A stretch of DNA of 64,000 nucleotides from Sclerotinia nivalis (taxonomy: Eukaryota; Ascomycota; Leotiomycetes; Helotiales; Sclerotiniaceae): the NCBI GenBank assembly GCA_029531795.1, contig JAPEIS010000013.1, positions 186,001 through 250,000 of the forward strand, given 5' to 3'. The position numbers and the translations under genes are program-made. The notes beneath the pieces were generated by a model. It made no database searches. It saw nothing but the letters and a program-made list of their open reading frames with translations, and was not told the origin of the DNA. Position 1 is the stretch's first letter. The number at the start of each line of letters is the position of its first letter. Positions 35,277 through 47,282 of this stretch are shown here, in pieces.

Positions 35277-37064
35277 GTTTTTGGATGCGCTTTTCTTTGA
35301 ATTAGAGCTCCCTTGCGCAGAATACCCTTGCTATCATTATATTTTGAATTTGTAATTACCAATTGTTTCCGTCCATTTTCGTTGTCTTTTCAAGTGACTT
35401 CAACACATGTACAATATACCCCCTTTCATTCAGGTGCCACTTATTATTTTACTTCAAATCACAAATATTACTTGTTAGATATAAAATAGATCAATATCAT
35501 AAACTTTCTACTTTTCTCTTTTGAAAAAGAAGAATAGTTTACCTATTCCCCCTTTTGGCGGCTATGGGTTTAGGAGTCGGAAATGATCTCAAAAAATCCC
35601 CAAAAGGTTCATGGTAATCCAATACGCGACGAAGAATAATCCACTCACGAAACTGACATGTAACGACTAGTACATTATACGATTAAAAGAATAAGAAATA
35701 ACTATCCTCCACCAAACATTCATATTTCATATTGATTACAGAATTTATATTCGTATTTAGTGTATTTGTTTGTTGTGATGTCGTTGTGTTGTGTTGTGAT
35801 ATTATTATGTTAGAAATACTAAGGAGATAAGAATTGCTGTTGGTGTTTTTTGTGGAAGGAGCAGGAGGGTTTGTAATGGTGGTACGAATGGGATGGAATG
35901 GGATGGGAGGAGAGGCTGTGATGCTGTTTAAGAGAGTGGAGAAGATGTAATATCGCAATTCGCTGGGAGGGAAGGTTAGGAGGCGGTATGAGAAGGAGGG
36001 GGGATGGAAAATGAGGGGGAAATGGGTGGAGAAATGGGTGGAGAAATGGGTGGGGAAATGAGGGGGGAGATGAGGGGGAGATGACGGGGGAGATGAGGGG
36101 GAGATGACGGGGGAGATGAGGGGGGAGATGACGGGGGAAATGAGGGGGGAAATGGGTGGAGATAGGTAGAGGTATGGGGGTATGAGGGAATGAGAGAATG
36201 TGGGAATGGATTGCGCGAAGCCAGCGTGTTGGTGAGGGGTATCTTTTTTTTTTTTTTTTTTTTTTGGATAGATTTGTGTTTAAACCTCCATTTGTGGATC
36301 AGTTTGCAGAATATTAGGATGATATATTCAAGGGAGATCTTGGAGCTTCAAAATCTTCAACGTATTGTAAGATTTATCATATTTATAGATTTATTAGATA
36401 CGGATGAGAGCAATAATTTCTACCCTCGATAGGTTCCTCCAAGAAAGCCAGTGTTCGTAGTGGGTAAGGTGTGATTCAAAGTTTTTATTTGGACAGCATG
36501 GGATTTATTCGATTTTTATTCCTGGGTATGCATAAGATGAGATGGTAAAAAGGGAGGGGGGTTATATAGATTGGCTACGAGTTCCACGATTATGGATTTA
36601 TTGATTTGGGATTCGGAATTAAAACGAGAACGAAAGAGTAGACTGTGGATGAATATCAGACAATTTAACCCTCAGCTTGATAATATCTCGCATGTTGTTC
36701 TTAATGATTAAAGTACCGCATCCAATGCCCCTACTCCAATCTGACGAATGTATGCGAAGTAGCCTAGCGCCGTGCCAATATCTGTTCCATTTCCTTTTTT
36801 TTTTTCAAATATCGATAGCCGCAAGTAACCAAAACATGAAAAGTTCCCCCACGACTTAACCCCATCATACTTTATCCCTCAATGATCCTGATCCTCTACA
36901 TCATTATCGTTCTCCCGAACTCCAAACTCCAAACCCTAAACCCTAAACCCCAGCACCCTCTTCAAACCCCCAAACCTCGATCTCGCTTTCCGCACTCTCT
37001 CCTCCTTACAATTATAGCAAACAGAAATATCTTCGCGATTCCACTGAAAACATCCTAACTTTAT
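35277..37064. other. Intergenic with G-rich and T-rich tracts
   Basis: No coding sequence is supported. The region holds a G-rich array (about 36000-36170), a T23 run (36244-36266) and a short telomere-like CCCTAAA doublet (36934-36947). It lies between two convergent genes (plus-strand Helo-like, minus-strand hypothetical). Confidence 0.6.
36000..36170 (+). repeat. G-rich tandem array (GGGGGAGATGA-type)
   Basis: Units of 11-13 bp such as GGGGGAGATGA and GGGGGAGATGAC repeat over about 170 bp, giving more than ten G4-G6 runs spaced by 6-8 nt on the + strand. Copies GGAGAAATGGGT flank it. Confidence 0.85.
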
Positions 37065-37113
37065 TTAACCCATTAATTGGCAATTTCTCCTCCTTTCTCC
37101 TATCATCATCATC

Positions 37114-38088
37114 TCACAAATACCGAGATAAACTCAGAGGAAAAAAACATACCTTCCCACCCTCTAAATCCTCCCAACTGGAATTCGGTAAACATTGCCA
37201 CATATTTTTATTTGCGTTCTCGCTCACGTTGTTTACGTCAAAAGGAGAAGATGAAAAAGATAAAGAAGAAGAGGATCGAGTCAAAGAAAGAGGATGTATA
37301 TTAGGAAGCTTAGTAGTGAAGAAATCGAGCATTTTTGATATCAAAGAAGTATCTGAATGAGCATAAGCATAGTCGGTCTTGAAGGAACTCGGTTCGATAT
37401 CTGGAAGCGGTTTTTGCAGGGGAAAAGATAGGGATCTGGGGTTTGAGACTCTGGGACATTGACTTTCGATGTCGTCGACTGTGTAGTCGTTTTGGAAAGT
37501 TGGAAAAAGGTTGAGGGTTTGAATGTTGGGGTATTGGGTTTCTGGATTACTGGTTCTGCGATGTCTTTGTGTGGGGGGCTGGGTTAAGTTGTGCTCTGAA
37601 TGATGCTCTATCTCGAAGCTTCGGGTACTAGAATATTGATTTTGCAGGTCATTTTCGCCGCGTTCGAAGAGTTGAGGGGTCGGATGTTGAATTTCTGGAT
37701 CACTGGTTCTTCTGTGTCTTCCAGTGGAAATGTAGCTTAAATCGTGTTGTGAATGCCGCTCAAAGCTTTGGGCATTGGAATATTGGTCCCCAAGGTCTCC
37801 GAATGCGTACAGCGAGGGGGCAAAAGGGTTTTGAACGCTGCTGTGGTGATGCGATTGCTGATTTTCTACATCATCAGTTCTGCGGCGGGTATGGGCAGGA
37901 ACGTGAAAGCTTTGGGTGCTGGATTGTTGACTAATTTGGCTTTCGATATCGTCGTTTGACCAGCGTGAGGGAGGATAGAAAAACATTTTGGATCTGAGGA
38001 GTGCGATGGAAGTAAGATTACTTTGTTGGCGATTATGTTTTTGATAGTGTGGTGTTGATGTAAATGTTGCTATTTTGGAACAGGTCAA
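37114..38088 (-). CDS. Hypothetical low-complexity protein with internal repeats
   Basis: An open frame of 324 residues, rich in Ser, Gln, His and Arg, with no signal peptide or recognised domain. A segment is repeated two to three times: RHRRTSDPEIQHPTPQLF and RHRRTSNPETQYPNIQTL, each followed by a Q-Y-S/N-rich stretch, and an earlier relative HTRRRTDDVENQQSH. Near the C-terminus, WEDLEGGK sits directly before a consensus donor (GTATGT, 37152). A 40-nt intron to 37113 would replace the last residues by MMMIGERRRNCQLMG and a stop at 37065 (327 residues in all). Either end is possible. The start may also be the second ATG (37986). It probably encodes a disordered protein; function unknown. Confidence 0.55.
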   Translation of the reverse strand: MTCSKIATFTSTPHYQKHNRQQSNLTSIALLRSKMFFYPPSRWSNDDIESQISQQSSTQSFHVPAHTRRRTDDVENQQSHHHSSVQNPFAPSLYAFGDLGDQYSNAQSFERHSQHDLSYISTGRHRRTSDPEIQHPTPQLFERGENDLQNQYSSTRSFEIEHHSEHNLTQPPTQRHRRTSNPETQYPNIQTLNLFPTFQNDYTVDDIESQCPRVSNPRSLSFPLQKPLPDIEPSSFKTDYAYAHSDTSLISKMLDFFTTKLPNIHPLSLTRSSSSLSFSSSPFDVNNVSENANKNMWQCLPNSSWEDLEGGKVCFFPLSLSRYL

Positions 38089-38324
38089 GAGTTAAGGATC
38101 TGAATAAATTTACAACAAACACTCGTACGGTTTACATGCAGCTATGAGGAGGAAGATGATGGGTCAACTCCCCGCGGTATATTGTGAGGGAATTTGAATA
38201 ATCTCTAGAATGATTAGATTTATGAGAAGAAAATTCGCGCCTGTGACTCGATAAGATCTATGAATATCCAAAATCATCTAAGACATGGAAAAACCATGTA
38301 TTATCCAATCGTAGTTTGAATAAA

Positions 38325-39607
38325 CTAAATACCAAGCAATGCGCCTTTTGTCGTCCTTGCCAACAGTAATCTCCAGAACTTCTGCTCGGCGCATAAGAAT
38401 ATTTCTCCATCCTTTCCAAAACAAAAATTTGCAACACCGCCAGGAACTAAAATTGTACCAATCAAAGTCCCGGCTGAATTCCAGACTTCGACGCCATCCC
38501 CACAGCCAGAGTATACATTACCGTGAATATCACATTTGATACCATCTGGGAAGCCATCTGCTGCATATGCAAAGACTCTTCGGTTGATAAGAAAAGGTGC
38601 ACCTGAGGATATATGGACATCGAAAGCATATATAGTAGCAGGACTATGTTTGAATCAGTAAAATACCCATAATCAAAAGATTTAAAAAGATATATACCGC
38701 GCTAAATCTTGAGTTCCATCTCCATGAATTTGATCTGTATCCGTAATATAAATCACTGACTCATCCACTGAAAAAGCAATTCCATTCGGTCTACCAAACC
38801 CATCTGCAACCACTCTAATATCTCCCGTAACAGGATCAAATCTATAGACTTGACAAGGCAACTTAGGTCTTGGTCGAAAATCTTGCTCCCACCCATAACA
38901 TGGATCTGTAAACCAAATGCTACCATCTTTAGCTACCACAACATCATTCACCGAATTGAACGCTCTCCCATGAAAGTTCGTCACCATAGGTTTTGGAGGT
39001 GATGATCGTGGCATATAATAAATACCACCCGAGCCTACGCTTGCATTTCCTTGAGCACAAAAGAGAATACCATCTTGGTAATTGACACCACCATTCGGCA
39101 TATCGATACCTGGCGGAGGACGCATTTTTGCCCAGTCTGCAGATTTGATACTTCCATCCTCATTACGATGAAGTTTGATTCTAGATATCAAAATAGTGGG
39201 AAAATTTGCGGAGCTAGTAGCTTGGAGAAGATTTGACGTGATGTAGAGTTCATCGTGGTCGGGCAGCAAAACACAAGCTTCGTGAAAGAAAGGATTGTTG
39301 GTTGAGCCAGCGGTAGAAAATAGAAGAGAATGCGATGGGGCTTCGCCAATCAAGGATGCAAATACAGGGTCATGCTGGAGAAGAGTGACTTGATCTGAAA
39401 GACCGTATGTGATACTGATAGAATTGTGTCAGTGTCACTCTGATGGCGGGGTTGAATAATCAAGACTAACGTGCCTTTTCCACTGCTTGCTTTTAACCGG
39501 TCAACAACCTGAGATGTCGTTAGTGAATAGTAAGGAAGAATATTAGAAAACAATACCTCTATTTTAGTAGGCACACTCGATATATCGGAATTGGTCACTG
39601 CTGCCAT
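38325..39607 (-). CDS. SMP-30/gluconolactonase/LRE-like protein
   Basis: Four exons (39607-39557, 39508-39471, 39414-38698, 38643-38325) join in phase to 374 residues. The six-bladed propeller signature is clear: HEACVLLPDHDELYITSN, NGGVNYQDGILFCAQGN, NSVNDVVVAKDGSIWFTDP (metal-site Asn and Asp), GFGRPNGIAFSVDESVIYIT and, in the last exon, YAADGFPDGIKCDIHGNVY. These carry the Glu/Asn/Asp metal-ligand pattern of calcium- or zinc-dependent lactonases. Likely substrates are sugar or other lactones, but the family also contains epimerases and non-enzymes. There is no signal peptide, so it is probably cytosolic. Introns have GTATTG, GTTAGT and GTATAT donors; the first contains a CACTAAC branch site. 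It is tandem with the downstream hypothetical gene. Confidence 0.9.
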
Positions 39608-42373
39608 TTTTTTCGCTTCAAAGTTTCAAAATTGATCTTAAGCTGGAAATTTGGAAGTTTTCGACGCGTGGATGTTTCAGCCTTCGTATTTAGACCTTGA
39701 TTTGCTCCTTTTCGATGGATTGAATGAGGTCTGGATAGAAATGGTGACTGATGGAAAGGTGGGGTGTGTAATGTTGAAGGGGCACGAACCGATGTTTATC
39801 CGAGATGTTGTGGGTATGCTGGGGTGTAGAGACTATATAGAATGACCAGAAAGCCATCCGAACTGTTTAAAATATACATACAGAAGTTTTGTTGGATGTC
39901 TGATCTATATCTAGACAGTATAGGTTTCATAAAAGGGGTTGTGCACAAGAATGGAGACAAACAATTAAAATTCACAGATTGGATTTCATTCAACATTTAT
40001 ATAAAGGGACCCTATATAGGTTAATTCTTCCAAAAATGAACTCAATGTATTGATTCCGGCCGTATATCCAATCAACCCCGAGCAAATTTTCTTGAGCATA
40101 TTATTTGAAAATCCAACTTCAAAACTGAGGGTTAGTGAATATACTACGCCTCCTAATCGACCCCGCTTCTCAATTCTACCACGAGCACAAGCAACCTACT
40201 GTCAATTCACCTCTTCCTCCTTATAAGACTCTCTGACATCCCAAATCAAGAACTCTAAACTTTTATACTTGTCGGGATATTCATCACGTGAACCGCTAGT
40301 ATTGGCGCTAGTGCCTCGGCAGAGAGGAACCGGACCATTTTATAGTTCGGTATTTTTATAGTTCTAGTTCTTTAGGTAAATCAATACGAATAATACCATA
40401 GTAGCGTTGAAGCTTCACATCACCATACACGTTCCCACCGACAATACTACTTCGGATTATTGCCAACATGTGAGTGCTACGGTCGAATATTTAAATGATT
40501 TCAAGGGGGTTATCTGAGATTTTTTCCTCTGGTTACCTAATGTGTCTAGTATAGTACCTACTTAGCGGTTATAAAACTATCAATCTTATGCTCCTAGACG
40601 ATAGTCTAAATAAACAACAACAATAGCGAAGCAATCTAGTTAATGAGTTGAGGAGATTGAGACGAGAATTAATTGGGATGAGATGAGATAAGATGAGAAT
40701 ATAATAAAACACAAAGGAAACTGCAAAAATCCAAGAAATATTTACACTATGCAACAATCCTACTGATAAGGAAGTTAATCATGGCGTATCATGATGGACT
40801 CTTCGTATGCGACTTCCTTTGAAGTTTCTTACTTGAAAAACAATGTTAGTCTAGCATCTTATATACCTTCCACCCCTACAGGACCCATCCAAATAACCCC
40901 AAAACCAAACAACTCATTCCATCATCCGTATCCATCCAAATATATCTCCCTATAAACTATAAATACCTAGTACACCTATCCTACCTTTTCGAGAATATCA
41001 TCATATCCCGTCAGGTCGATCGCATCACTATAAGTCTGACAGAAACCTTTCAACCTCCTGAACTGGGCAGGCACCTCAATTTCTATGTCAACAGGATTAG
41101 AGCGAAAGATTCGCTATAAAACAATTCTGAAAGTAATAGCGATGGATTTTGACAGCGATGAGATGAGATGTGGTAACATGATACGAAGTTAAGAGGATGA
41201 TGATAACGACAAGGTGGTTTTTTTGATGTTGTGGATAGTATGAATGTAAAATGATGAGGATAATGATGATAATGATGAGAGGGGTTAAGGGGTTGATAGT
41301 TAAATAATGGATTCCAAGAAAATGGAATATCACTAAAGCAAAAATCTATTCATCTCATAAGCTTACAGCTTCTAATATTGGAGGATTGTCAAATCAATCT
41401 GTAGTCCGAACTATTTTGTACCTTATCATTGAATACAAGAATAATAATGGACATCCAAAAACAACAATAAATACAAAAAATAAAAATAAACAATAAACAA
41501 TAGCACCAACAAAACCAAAAAAATAAAAAGCCTGATTCCAGCACAACGAAGTAACTTCCCAAGATATGGTTAGACTGCCATTTGTTACTTTAGGGTTGCT
41601 AAGTCTATTTTGTGACGATATATCCTTATTTCGCTCTTTGATTTCAGAGAATTCGAAGTTCCTCGGAGCTTTATAGTTCACCAGCTCTTCTATTCACCCA
41701 AGTATTTACGATAGGCTGCCCTTCCAAGATTTTTGCCTATTCATTCAAAGCTCCTCGCTACAGTTGGCCGCGTAAAGACTCAAGCTTGTATTGCTTGTGA
41801 TTCATTACCCATTCCACTACAAACAATTTCCTATAACCCCACCCACTATTCCAGCTATAGATAATCGGTATACTATACAAGTCGCTACAGAAAGACACAT
41901 GTGTGATAGATAGTAATAGTTCCATATTGAGCCCAGCCTTCTCAATACCCAAAGCGTATTATCTTGAGTAAGAAATTAGGTTGGAAAGATGAGTAGATAT
42001 TGAAGGATATTTGCTTATAAGCGAGATGACAATGGGATCTGAATATCTAATAATGAAAGTGAAAGATAAGTAGTGATAGAAAGATAAGATATATAGTGGG
42101 TACGCGTGGGAATTGGAGACAATGATGAAGAAGTGGAAGATTTGGGAGGGAGTTTAAAGAGGAGAGGAATGGTAGTGGAGGAGAACAGAACTATCTGTAG
42201 GAGAGTCGACAGTAACTCGTGACATGCACTTTATACCATGTGTAGGGTTTGCGTGTCAGTTTTGTCATGTTTACGATTTCAAGAAATGATTCAATTCATG
42301 TATTTTAACCCACAATTCAATAAAAATCTCGTAATTAACCATCCCTTACTGCTCTAGAGAAGTTAGACTAACC
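39608..42373. other. Intergenic, no gene supported
   Basis: Between the lactonase-like gene and glucoamylase only short frames exist. The longest, on the minus strand at 41681-41394 (95 codons, with one hydrophobic segment), has no supporting features. AT-rich GATGAGAT units occur near 40676-40695 and ATGATGATAATG units near 41250-41280. Confidence 0.55.
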
Positions 42374-44374
42374 TCAACAACCCCCACTACTCCCCACACT
42401 CCCAACCCACGCAGCCCTTATTACCTTCGTCCCTCCAGTCCCACACTCCGGAATTATGACTGTCCTATTCCTACTCTCATAAATCGGAGCTTGACCACAA
42501 TCTTGCTGTCTAACAAAAACATAACTAACCGTTTCCCCCGCTGTCAACTTCGTGTCCACATACCACAGTGGGTAATCCGTCGTATACATGCCCGCATTCA
42601 TCGGTAACGCACTATTTAAATCCCATTCCCCAAGATCCGTAGTATTACCAATAACATATATATTTTCACCATAATATGTTGTAGCATTGACGTAGAACTG
42701 GACTGCGTATTGACATGTTGCTGTTACGTTTGGGGCGCCAGCTGCAAGGGCTGGGATGTATACGCCTTCCGTTGATGAAGGTGCGCAGTTTGGTGGTGGG
42801 ACTGATGATGCTGAACTTCCCCAGCTGGCGGGATATTGACCAGAACGTCTTTGAGCCATTGTGACGAATGCTGCGTAACTCCATGTTAGGTCATTTGCGG
42901 AGATGGGAATTCCAGTATTGCGATCGAATTGTTCAGCTAGAGATCCATTTCTGGGTGTGTATTTTTGCGCGACTGTGACGAAAGAATCGGCATATGTTGT
43001 AACAGCGTTCAGGATTTTGGTAAATTCGTTGTCCTTGTTGGTATAGCTTTTAAGCTTGATGGCTGGATAGAGATCGCGGAAGAAGTTGATGGATATTGAG
43101 TCAACGGTAAGGGTTTTGTGATTTTTCCATTGTCCAACAGCATCATAAAGAAATTCTGCAGCAGCAGTGGTGATTAAATACCTAAAAAGTTAGCTATCAA
43201 TGGATAGATCGGATTGGTGGAAGGACGTACCATGGATTTCCTCCTTGATAAACATCTTCAGCGTATCTTCCAACAGCAATACCTGAATTATTCTTAATAC
43301 CAGCATTGATACCATAAATCCCTCGAAAGCTATTCACAACAGCCCTAAAGTTTGACAACGCTTTGCTACTACAAGGTTGTAAATTTGGACTATCACAAGA
43401 CCCATCAACATCGAAGACAGATATTGACCCAAGGATAGAATTCGCATCTAATCCGGTCCTTCCATTATCCACATTAATATTCGAAATGATATATTCACCA
43501 TTCCAAAAACTTTGAGAGAGAAAACAAAGAACTTCCGGTGCATTAAGACATCCTGTGCATACAACCCCGAGTTTATTAGCCAAAGTTTGACCTTCAATCA
43601 AAGCACGATGTTGATTTTGTACGGTAAAGAAGCTTGATCCAAGAACTTCTTCCCATAGGTCATATCCAGTTTGGTTCCAATATTGGCCAATATATGATAA
43701 ATCATTTGAAATAATAGGCCATATGACCAGCTTGGCTCTTTGAAATTGATTATGATTTATCAACCAATTACTATAAGCCATTAAAGCAATAGCACGAAGA
43801 GCTGGGCCATCACGTTGAGGTCTACCCCATGCTAAGGAAGTCAGCGATTGCCAAAATCTCCTCTTGAAGGTTTACATACCACCATTGAATTGGGTACCAT
43901 CAACCTTATACTTTGGTTCACCAAGACCAAGACCGTCATAAAGAAGAGAACCAGAAGGATTCGTAACAGTTTGGAGGATAGCCTGAGCCTTAACATATTT
44001 CTCAATCTGAGGTTGAAGTGCACGATTGCCAAAAATAAATTCATCAACAATCATCTTTAACGTCAATGCAGAGTCTCGTGTCCAAGTGTAGAAATCTGGT
44101 ATTCATCAGCATGAACTGTCTTGGGAAACCGAAAATGGTTGCTCTTACAATCCGGATTGGCTTTAGATGGACTTGCAACAACATAGTTGCCCGCTCCTGA
44201 CACTTTTGATCCATCTGGTCCAATGTTATTGAGAACGCCTTGCAATGCAATTTTTCTCTCAGAAGCAATGAATGAATCGAGATTATTATAACTTGCAGCC
44301 GGATCTCTTGGTGAAATCGCAATTGCTTGAGAACATAGCAGAGATAAGGCTGCTGTGATTGAATAAAACAGCAT
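42374..44374 (-). CDS. glaA: Secreted glucoamylase (GH15) with C-terminal starch-binding domain (CBM20)
   Basis: Exo-acting glucan 1,4-alpha-glucosidase releasing glucose from starch ends. Four exons (44374-44149, 44095-43880, 43831-43231, 43181-42374) give 616 residues. Residues 1-19 form a signal peptide (MLFYSITAALSLLCSQAIA). GH15 motifs are intact: YFYTWTRDSALT after the first junction, GAWGRPQRDGPALRA, GYDLWEEV with the general acid Glu at about 208, and NGSLAEQFDR with the general base Glu at about 431, then DLTWSYAAF. The CBM20 module fills about residues 505-612 (VIGNTTDLGEWD, YPLWYVDTKL, YVFVRQQ). The Ser/Thr-rich linker typical of Aspergillus enzymes is very short here (about 40 residues). 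All splice borders are GT-AG, and intron 3 has a GCTAAC branch site. It is expected to be extracellular and starch- or maltose-regulated; no regulatory site was identified. Confidence 0.95.
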
Positions 44375-44942
44375 GATGAGAACACTAACAATAGTTTACC
44401 TCAAGTCAAAAAGAGAAGAAAAGAAGCAGATGTGGTACAATTAAGAAAACATGCAGCAATATAAACACTTACTAGTACCTGCCTACTTCTTGCACATGTA
44501 CCTTTCATCCCATGTCACAACCTTGACGATTGGACAAACTAATCTCCACGTTTCACCGATCGAGAACAACATGACGGGCCGATTATCTTTGCGGGGTTAC
44601 AAGCGGGGAAGGTGCATCAAGTTTATATCGGGTTTTGGTAGTTATCGTTGCCACCGCCATTTACATAACATTATTGCGGCATGATAGGCAACGAAGAAGT
44701 ATAACGGCACGCTGATATTGAGGCATTTATTGTCAATACCAAGGCTAAGTTGAGGAGCTGAATCCTCGAAATCATGATAAATTGGCTTTCTTGGATATCT
44801 TGATAGGGTTTGCCCAGACCGGAAAATTTGATGGAGGGAAAATGAGCAGAACTAGGTATGTAGAATTTGCCTGTGGAAAATGATATCGGACATCGGACGT
44901 CGGAGTTTAGGAAGACTTCTTCATCCAATTACGTGATCTATC
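44375..44942. other. Glucoamylase upstream region
   Basis: These 568 bp lie between the glucoamylase start codon and the first MITE-like element. No coding sequence is supported. The part next to 44374 is presumably the promoter and 5' UTR. Confidence 0.5.
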
Positions 44943-45231
44943 GGAGGAGAAATAACAGGCCGGAATTGACCAATATGAAATGGTATGTGTTTACCCCTCA
45001 CCAAAATAATATATTTTCGAAGATATCTCTATTCAAATTTATAAAACTAAATAGATTTATAAAGATTTGAGGAGATAAGATTGATCAAGAAATGATTAAA
45101 AATATATATAAATATTATATTAAAAAAATAACATAATTTAAAAAAGATAAATACATGATGAAATATTAATTTAGAATTCAATTTGATGTTGTTGAGTGCA
45201 TTGGTCAATTCCGGCCTGTTTTTCCTCCTCT
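44943..45231. mobile_element. MITE-like element 1 (about 289 bp, terminal inverted repeats)
   Basis: The ends are inverted repeats of about 30 bp with a perfect 21-bp core: AACAGGCCGGAATTGACCAAT at 44954-44974 and its reverse complement at about 45201-45221. The interior is very AT-rich and encodes nothing. A CTATCGG direct repeat (44938-44944 and 45241-45247) lies near both ends, but its offset from the right terminus makes the target-site duplication uncertain. It belongs to the non-autonomous DNA transposon type. Confidence 0.72.
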
Positions 45232-45885
45232 GAATAGGGGCTATCGGTAGCAGCACAACATCAATATATCATCATTCTTCATTATCGTTGTTCTGATGCA
45301 ATTGAATAATTGTACATCAAAGTCATACGGGCCTAACTGCACTCCGTTTTTTTCAATCCGTCTTTTTATGTCCCGGGCTAGGATGGACATTGAATAGACG
45401 AACACAGTAAATCATCATTCCCACATACCTACATCTTAAAAGTCCACATCCGCCAGCCCTCCGCCCGAGTGTAAGGGCCAGTTCCATTGTGATGTTCCCC
45501 TAACGCCTAACTACTTGCAAGTTGTATCAGAGCCCGTTGTGAAGCAAGGAACCTCTAGGCCTTCAAAGCCTGAGCTGAAAAAATTCGATCACATCAGAGG
45601 CAGCGAAAGAACACTTCATTTGTTTTACCTGAATGAAATATCTATTGCCGACACGGTAACATATACACATACATATTCGGTTTATCTAACTAATCTTCCG
45701 CCGAACGATCCACCTTTCCGCGCTCCCGCTTCGTCTTGGGTGAAAGTGGAGTGGAGAAATCCACTGCGGCTTTGTTTCAATGAAGGGATGAATTCTAGAA
45801 GATATCAACACGGAAACAAATCTATTTGGGACCAGCTACGATGTAGTATCCGGTTTCAGCCGAAGAGTCCCGGAGACAAAAAGGC
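45232..45885. other. Spacer between MITE-like element 1 and tRNA-Gln
   Basis: A plus-strand frame (45515-45964) is open for 149 codons but runs into the tRNA gene on the opposite strand and has no recognisable features. I do not call it. Confidence 0.5.
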
Positions 45886-45907
45886 AAAAAGCTTGCAACC
45901 CTCTGAT

Positions 45908-45924
45908 CCCAGTTTCAAACTGGG
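45908..45924 (-). other. Hairpin downstream of tRNA-Gln (copy A)
   Basis: CCCAGTTT-G-AAACTGGG forms a perfect 8-bp stem, 32 nt after the tRNA 3' end. The first run of four or more T downstream of the tRNA lies beyond it (45890-45886). The equivalent hairpin follows the second tRNA-Gln. Confidence 0.55.
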
Positions 45925-45955
45925 TATGGAAGAAGATAATGTTTTGTACATGGGA

Positions 45956-46027
45956 ACCTTCTAATAGGAATCGAACCAATATCTCCAGAATCAAAATCTA
46001 GTGTGCTAACCATTACACCATAGAAGG
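45956..46027 (-). tRNA. tRNA-Gln (anticodon UUG)
   Basis: The 72-nt sequence folds as a cloverleaf: acceptor CCTTCTA/TAGAAGG (7 perfect pairs), D arm GTG/CAC with TAATGGTTAG loop, anticodon stem CTAGA/TCTGG with loop TTTTGAT (anticodon TTG), and T loop TTCGATT on a 5-bp stem with one T-T mismatch. The A and B box regions (TGGTGTAATGG, GGTTCGATTCC) fit the pol III promoter. There is no intron. It is identical to the tRNA at 56536-56607. Confidence 0.92.
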
Positions 46028-47282
46028 GTTGTCGCGATTGTTATATTTCGGTTCATTATTTATGTTTATATTCGTATCAAAGTGGGACGAGAAGAGTTTT
46101 CAAAGAAATTTTTTTTTGGTGGGCCGGGGGGCGGAAGCGAGTCATGGCACGCTCTCACACCCTTGCTGAAAATCTTCAGGGCACTTATTTCATTTCAAAG
46201 CTCTAGCAATACCAAAATGAATGTGCTAAAGGTTGTAATCATTGGTTTCCAATCTGTCGTCAAAAAATCGAGTAGTCTCGGTTACAAAATGAGGTATAGG
46301 CAGCAACACCTTTGGGTAGCACTCAAGGCTTAATTTGACCTCCATATAAGCTACTCTCAGCCAATGCCCTCGTTTCTTATGTACCAAAATACACCTTCTT
46401 TCGTTATTAAACTTGAACTATTTTCACTTTTCCCGGCTGCCAAGTATCTCTTCAAATGAAAGTAGGATTTTTTAGGATGTTGAAGACAGCGATATCAGCA
46501 GCGAGCATTTCCAGGAACCAGTTGCGAAGGTCAATCGCCACCAGCGAGGATTGATTGGCTGTTTGTCGATGTGAGTGCAAGCAAAAGTGTTTGTGGGCTG
46601 GTCGAATTAGAGGGGTCATGGACCTTGGCTTAATCTCCTATAAAATCACCCCTGCGAGGATGTCGGAATGATGATCTAGCAAGTCATGATAGGTTCTTAT
46701 GTTACTGGAGAGTATCAGGGCTATGGAAATAGTGGCAATCCTCCGAGTGCGGATATCGAGGTTTAAGTATGTCAGTCTCATCTTCTAAACTTGCCAGGAG
46801 TTGCGCTGCGTATCCAAGAGTAACACGGTACAATGCGTCACCTGAACAAACAATTTATAACCACATTCACACTTCGTCCATCAGCCATTTCCATTATCTC
46901 GCCTTCGAAAGCTGATGATCGACTCGAACGAAGTGTCTTCTAGTACATCATAGAGGCCTATAAAGAAATTTCCTCTTTACTTCTATGCTGACAGTGATGT
47001 ATATTTCCGCCCTTTCAAGCTTGAAGATTTGGACTCTTGCTTGCCCAATTCACCTGTGGCAGCGTGAATCAAGATTGATCCTTCTTTATGCAGGTGTGCA
47101 AAGTTCCTCAGGCTACAGTAAGTCTGAATTTATGAAATTACTCAAAAATCTCTTACGTATTTCGACCTGACGTAGGATTCATGTTATGTACCATCATGAA
47201 CTCGATACTGTGACTGTTTTGGCGGGCAAGTGTAGAGCTGTTTAAATATAAAAATATGCCGTGTCAAGAGCTGTTCCAAGCA
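46028..47282. other. Intergenic, no gene seen
   Basis: This region contains only short, incoherent frames and no inverted-repeat ends that I could pair. Confidence 0.55.

Noticed and set aside
36934..36947. Interstitial telomere sequence (CCCTAAA twice)
   Set aside because: Two units in a C/A-rich context are too short to distinguish from chance.
41394..41681. 95-codon minus-strand frame with one hydrophobic segment
   Set aside because: The hydrophobic part comes from an A/T-rich low-complexity tract and no supporting context was found.
45515..45964. 149-codon plus-strand frame
   Set aside because: It reads into the antisense of a tRNA gene and has no recognisable domain; it is probably open by chance.
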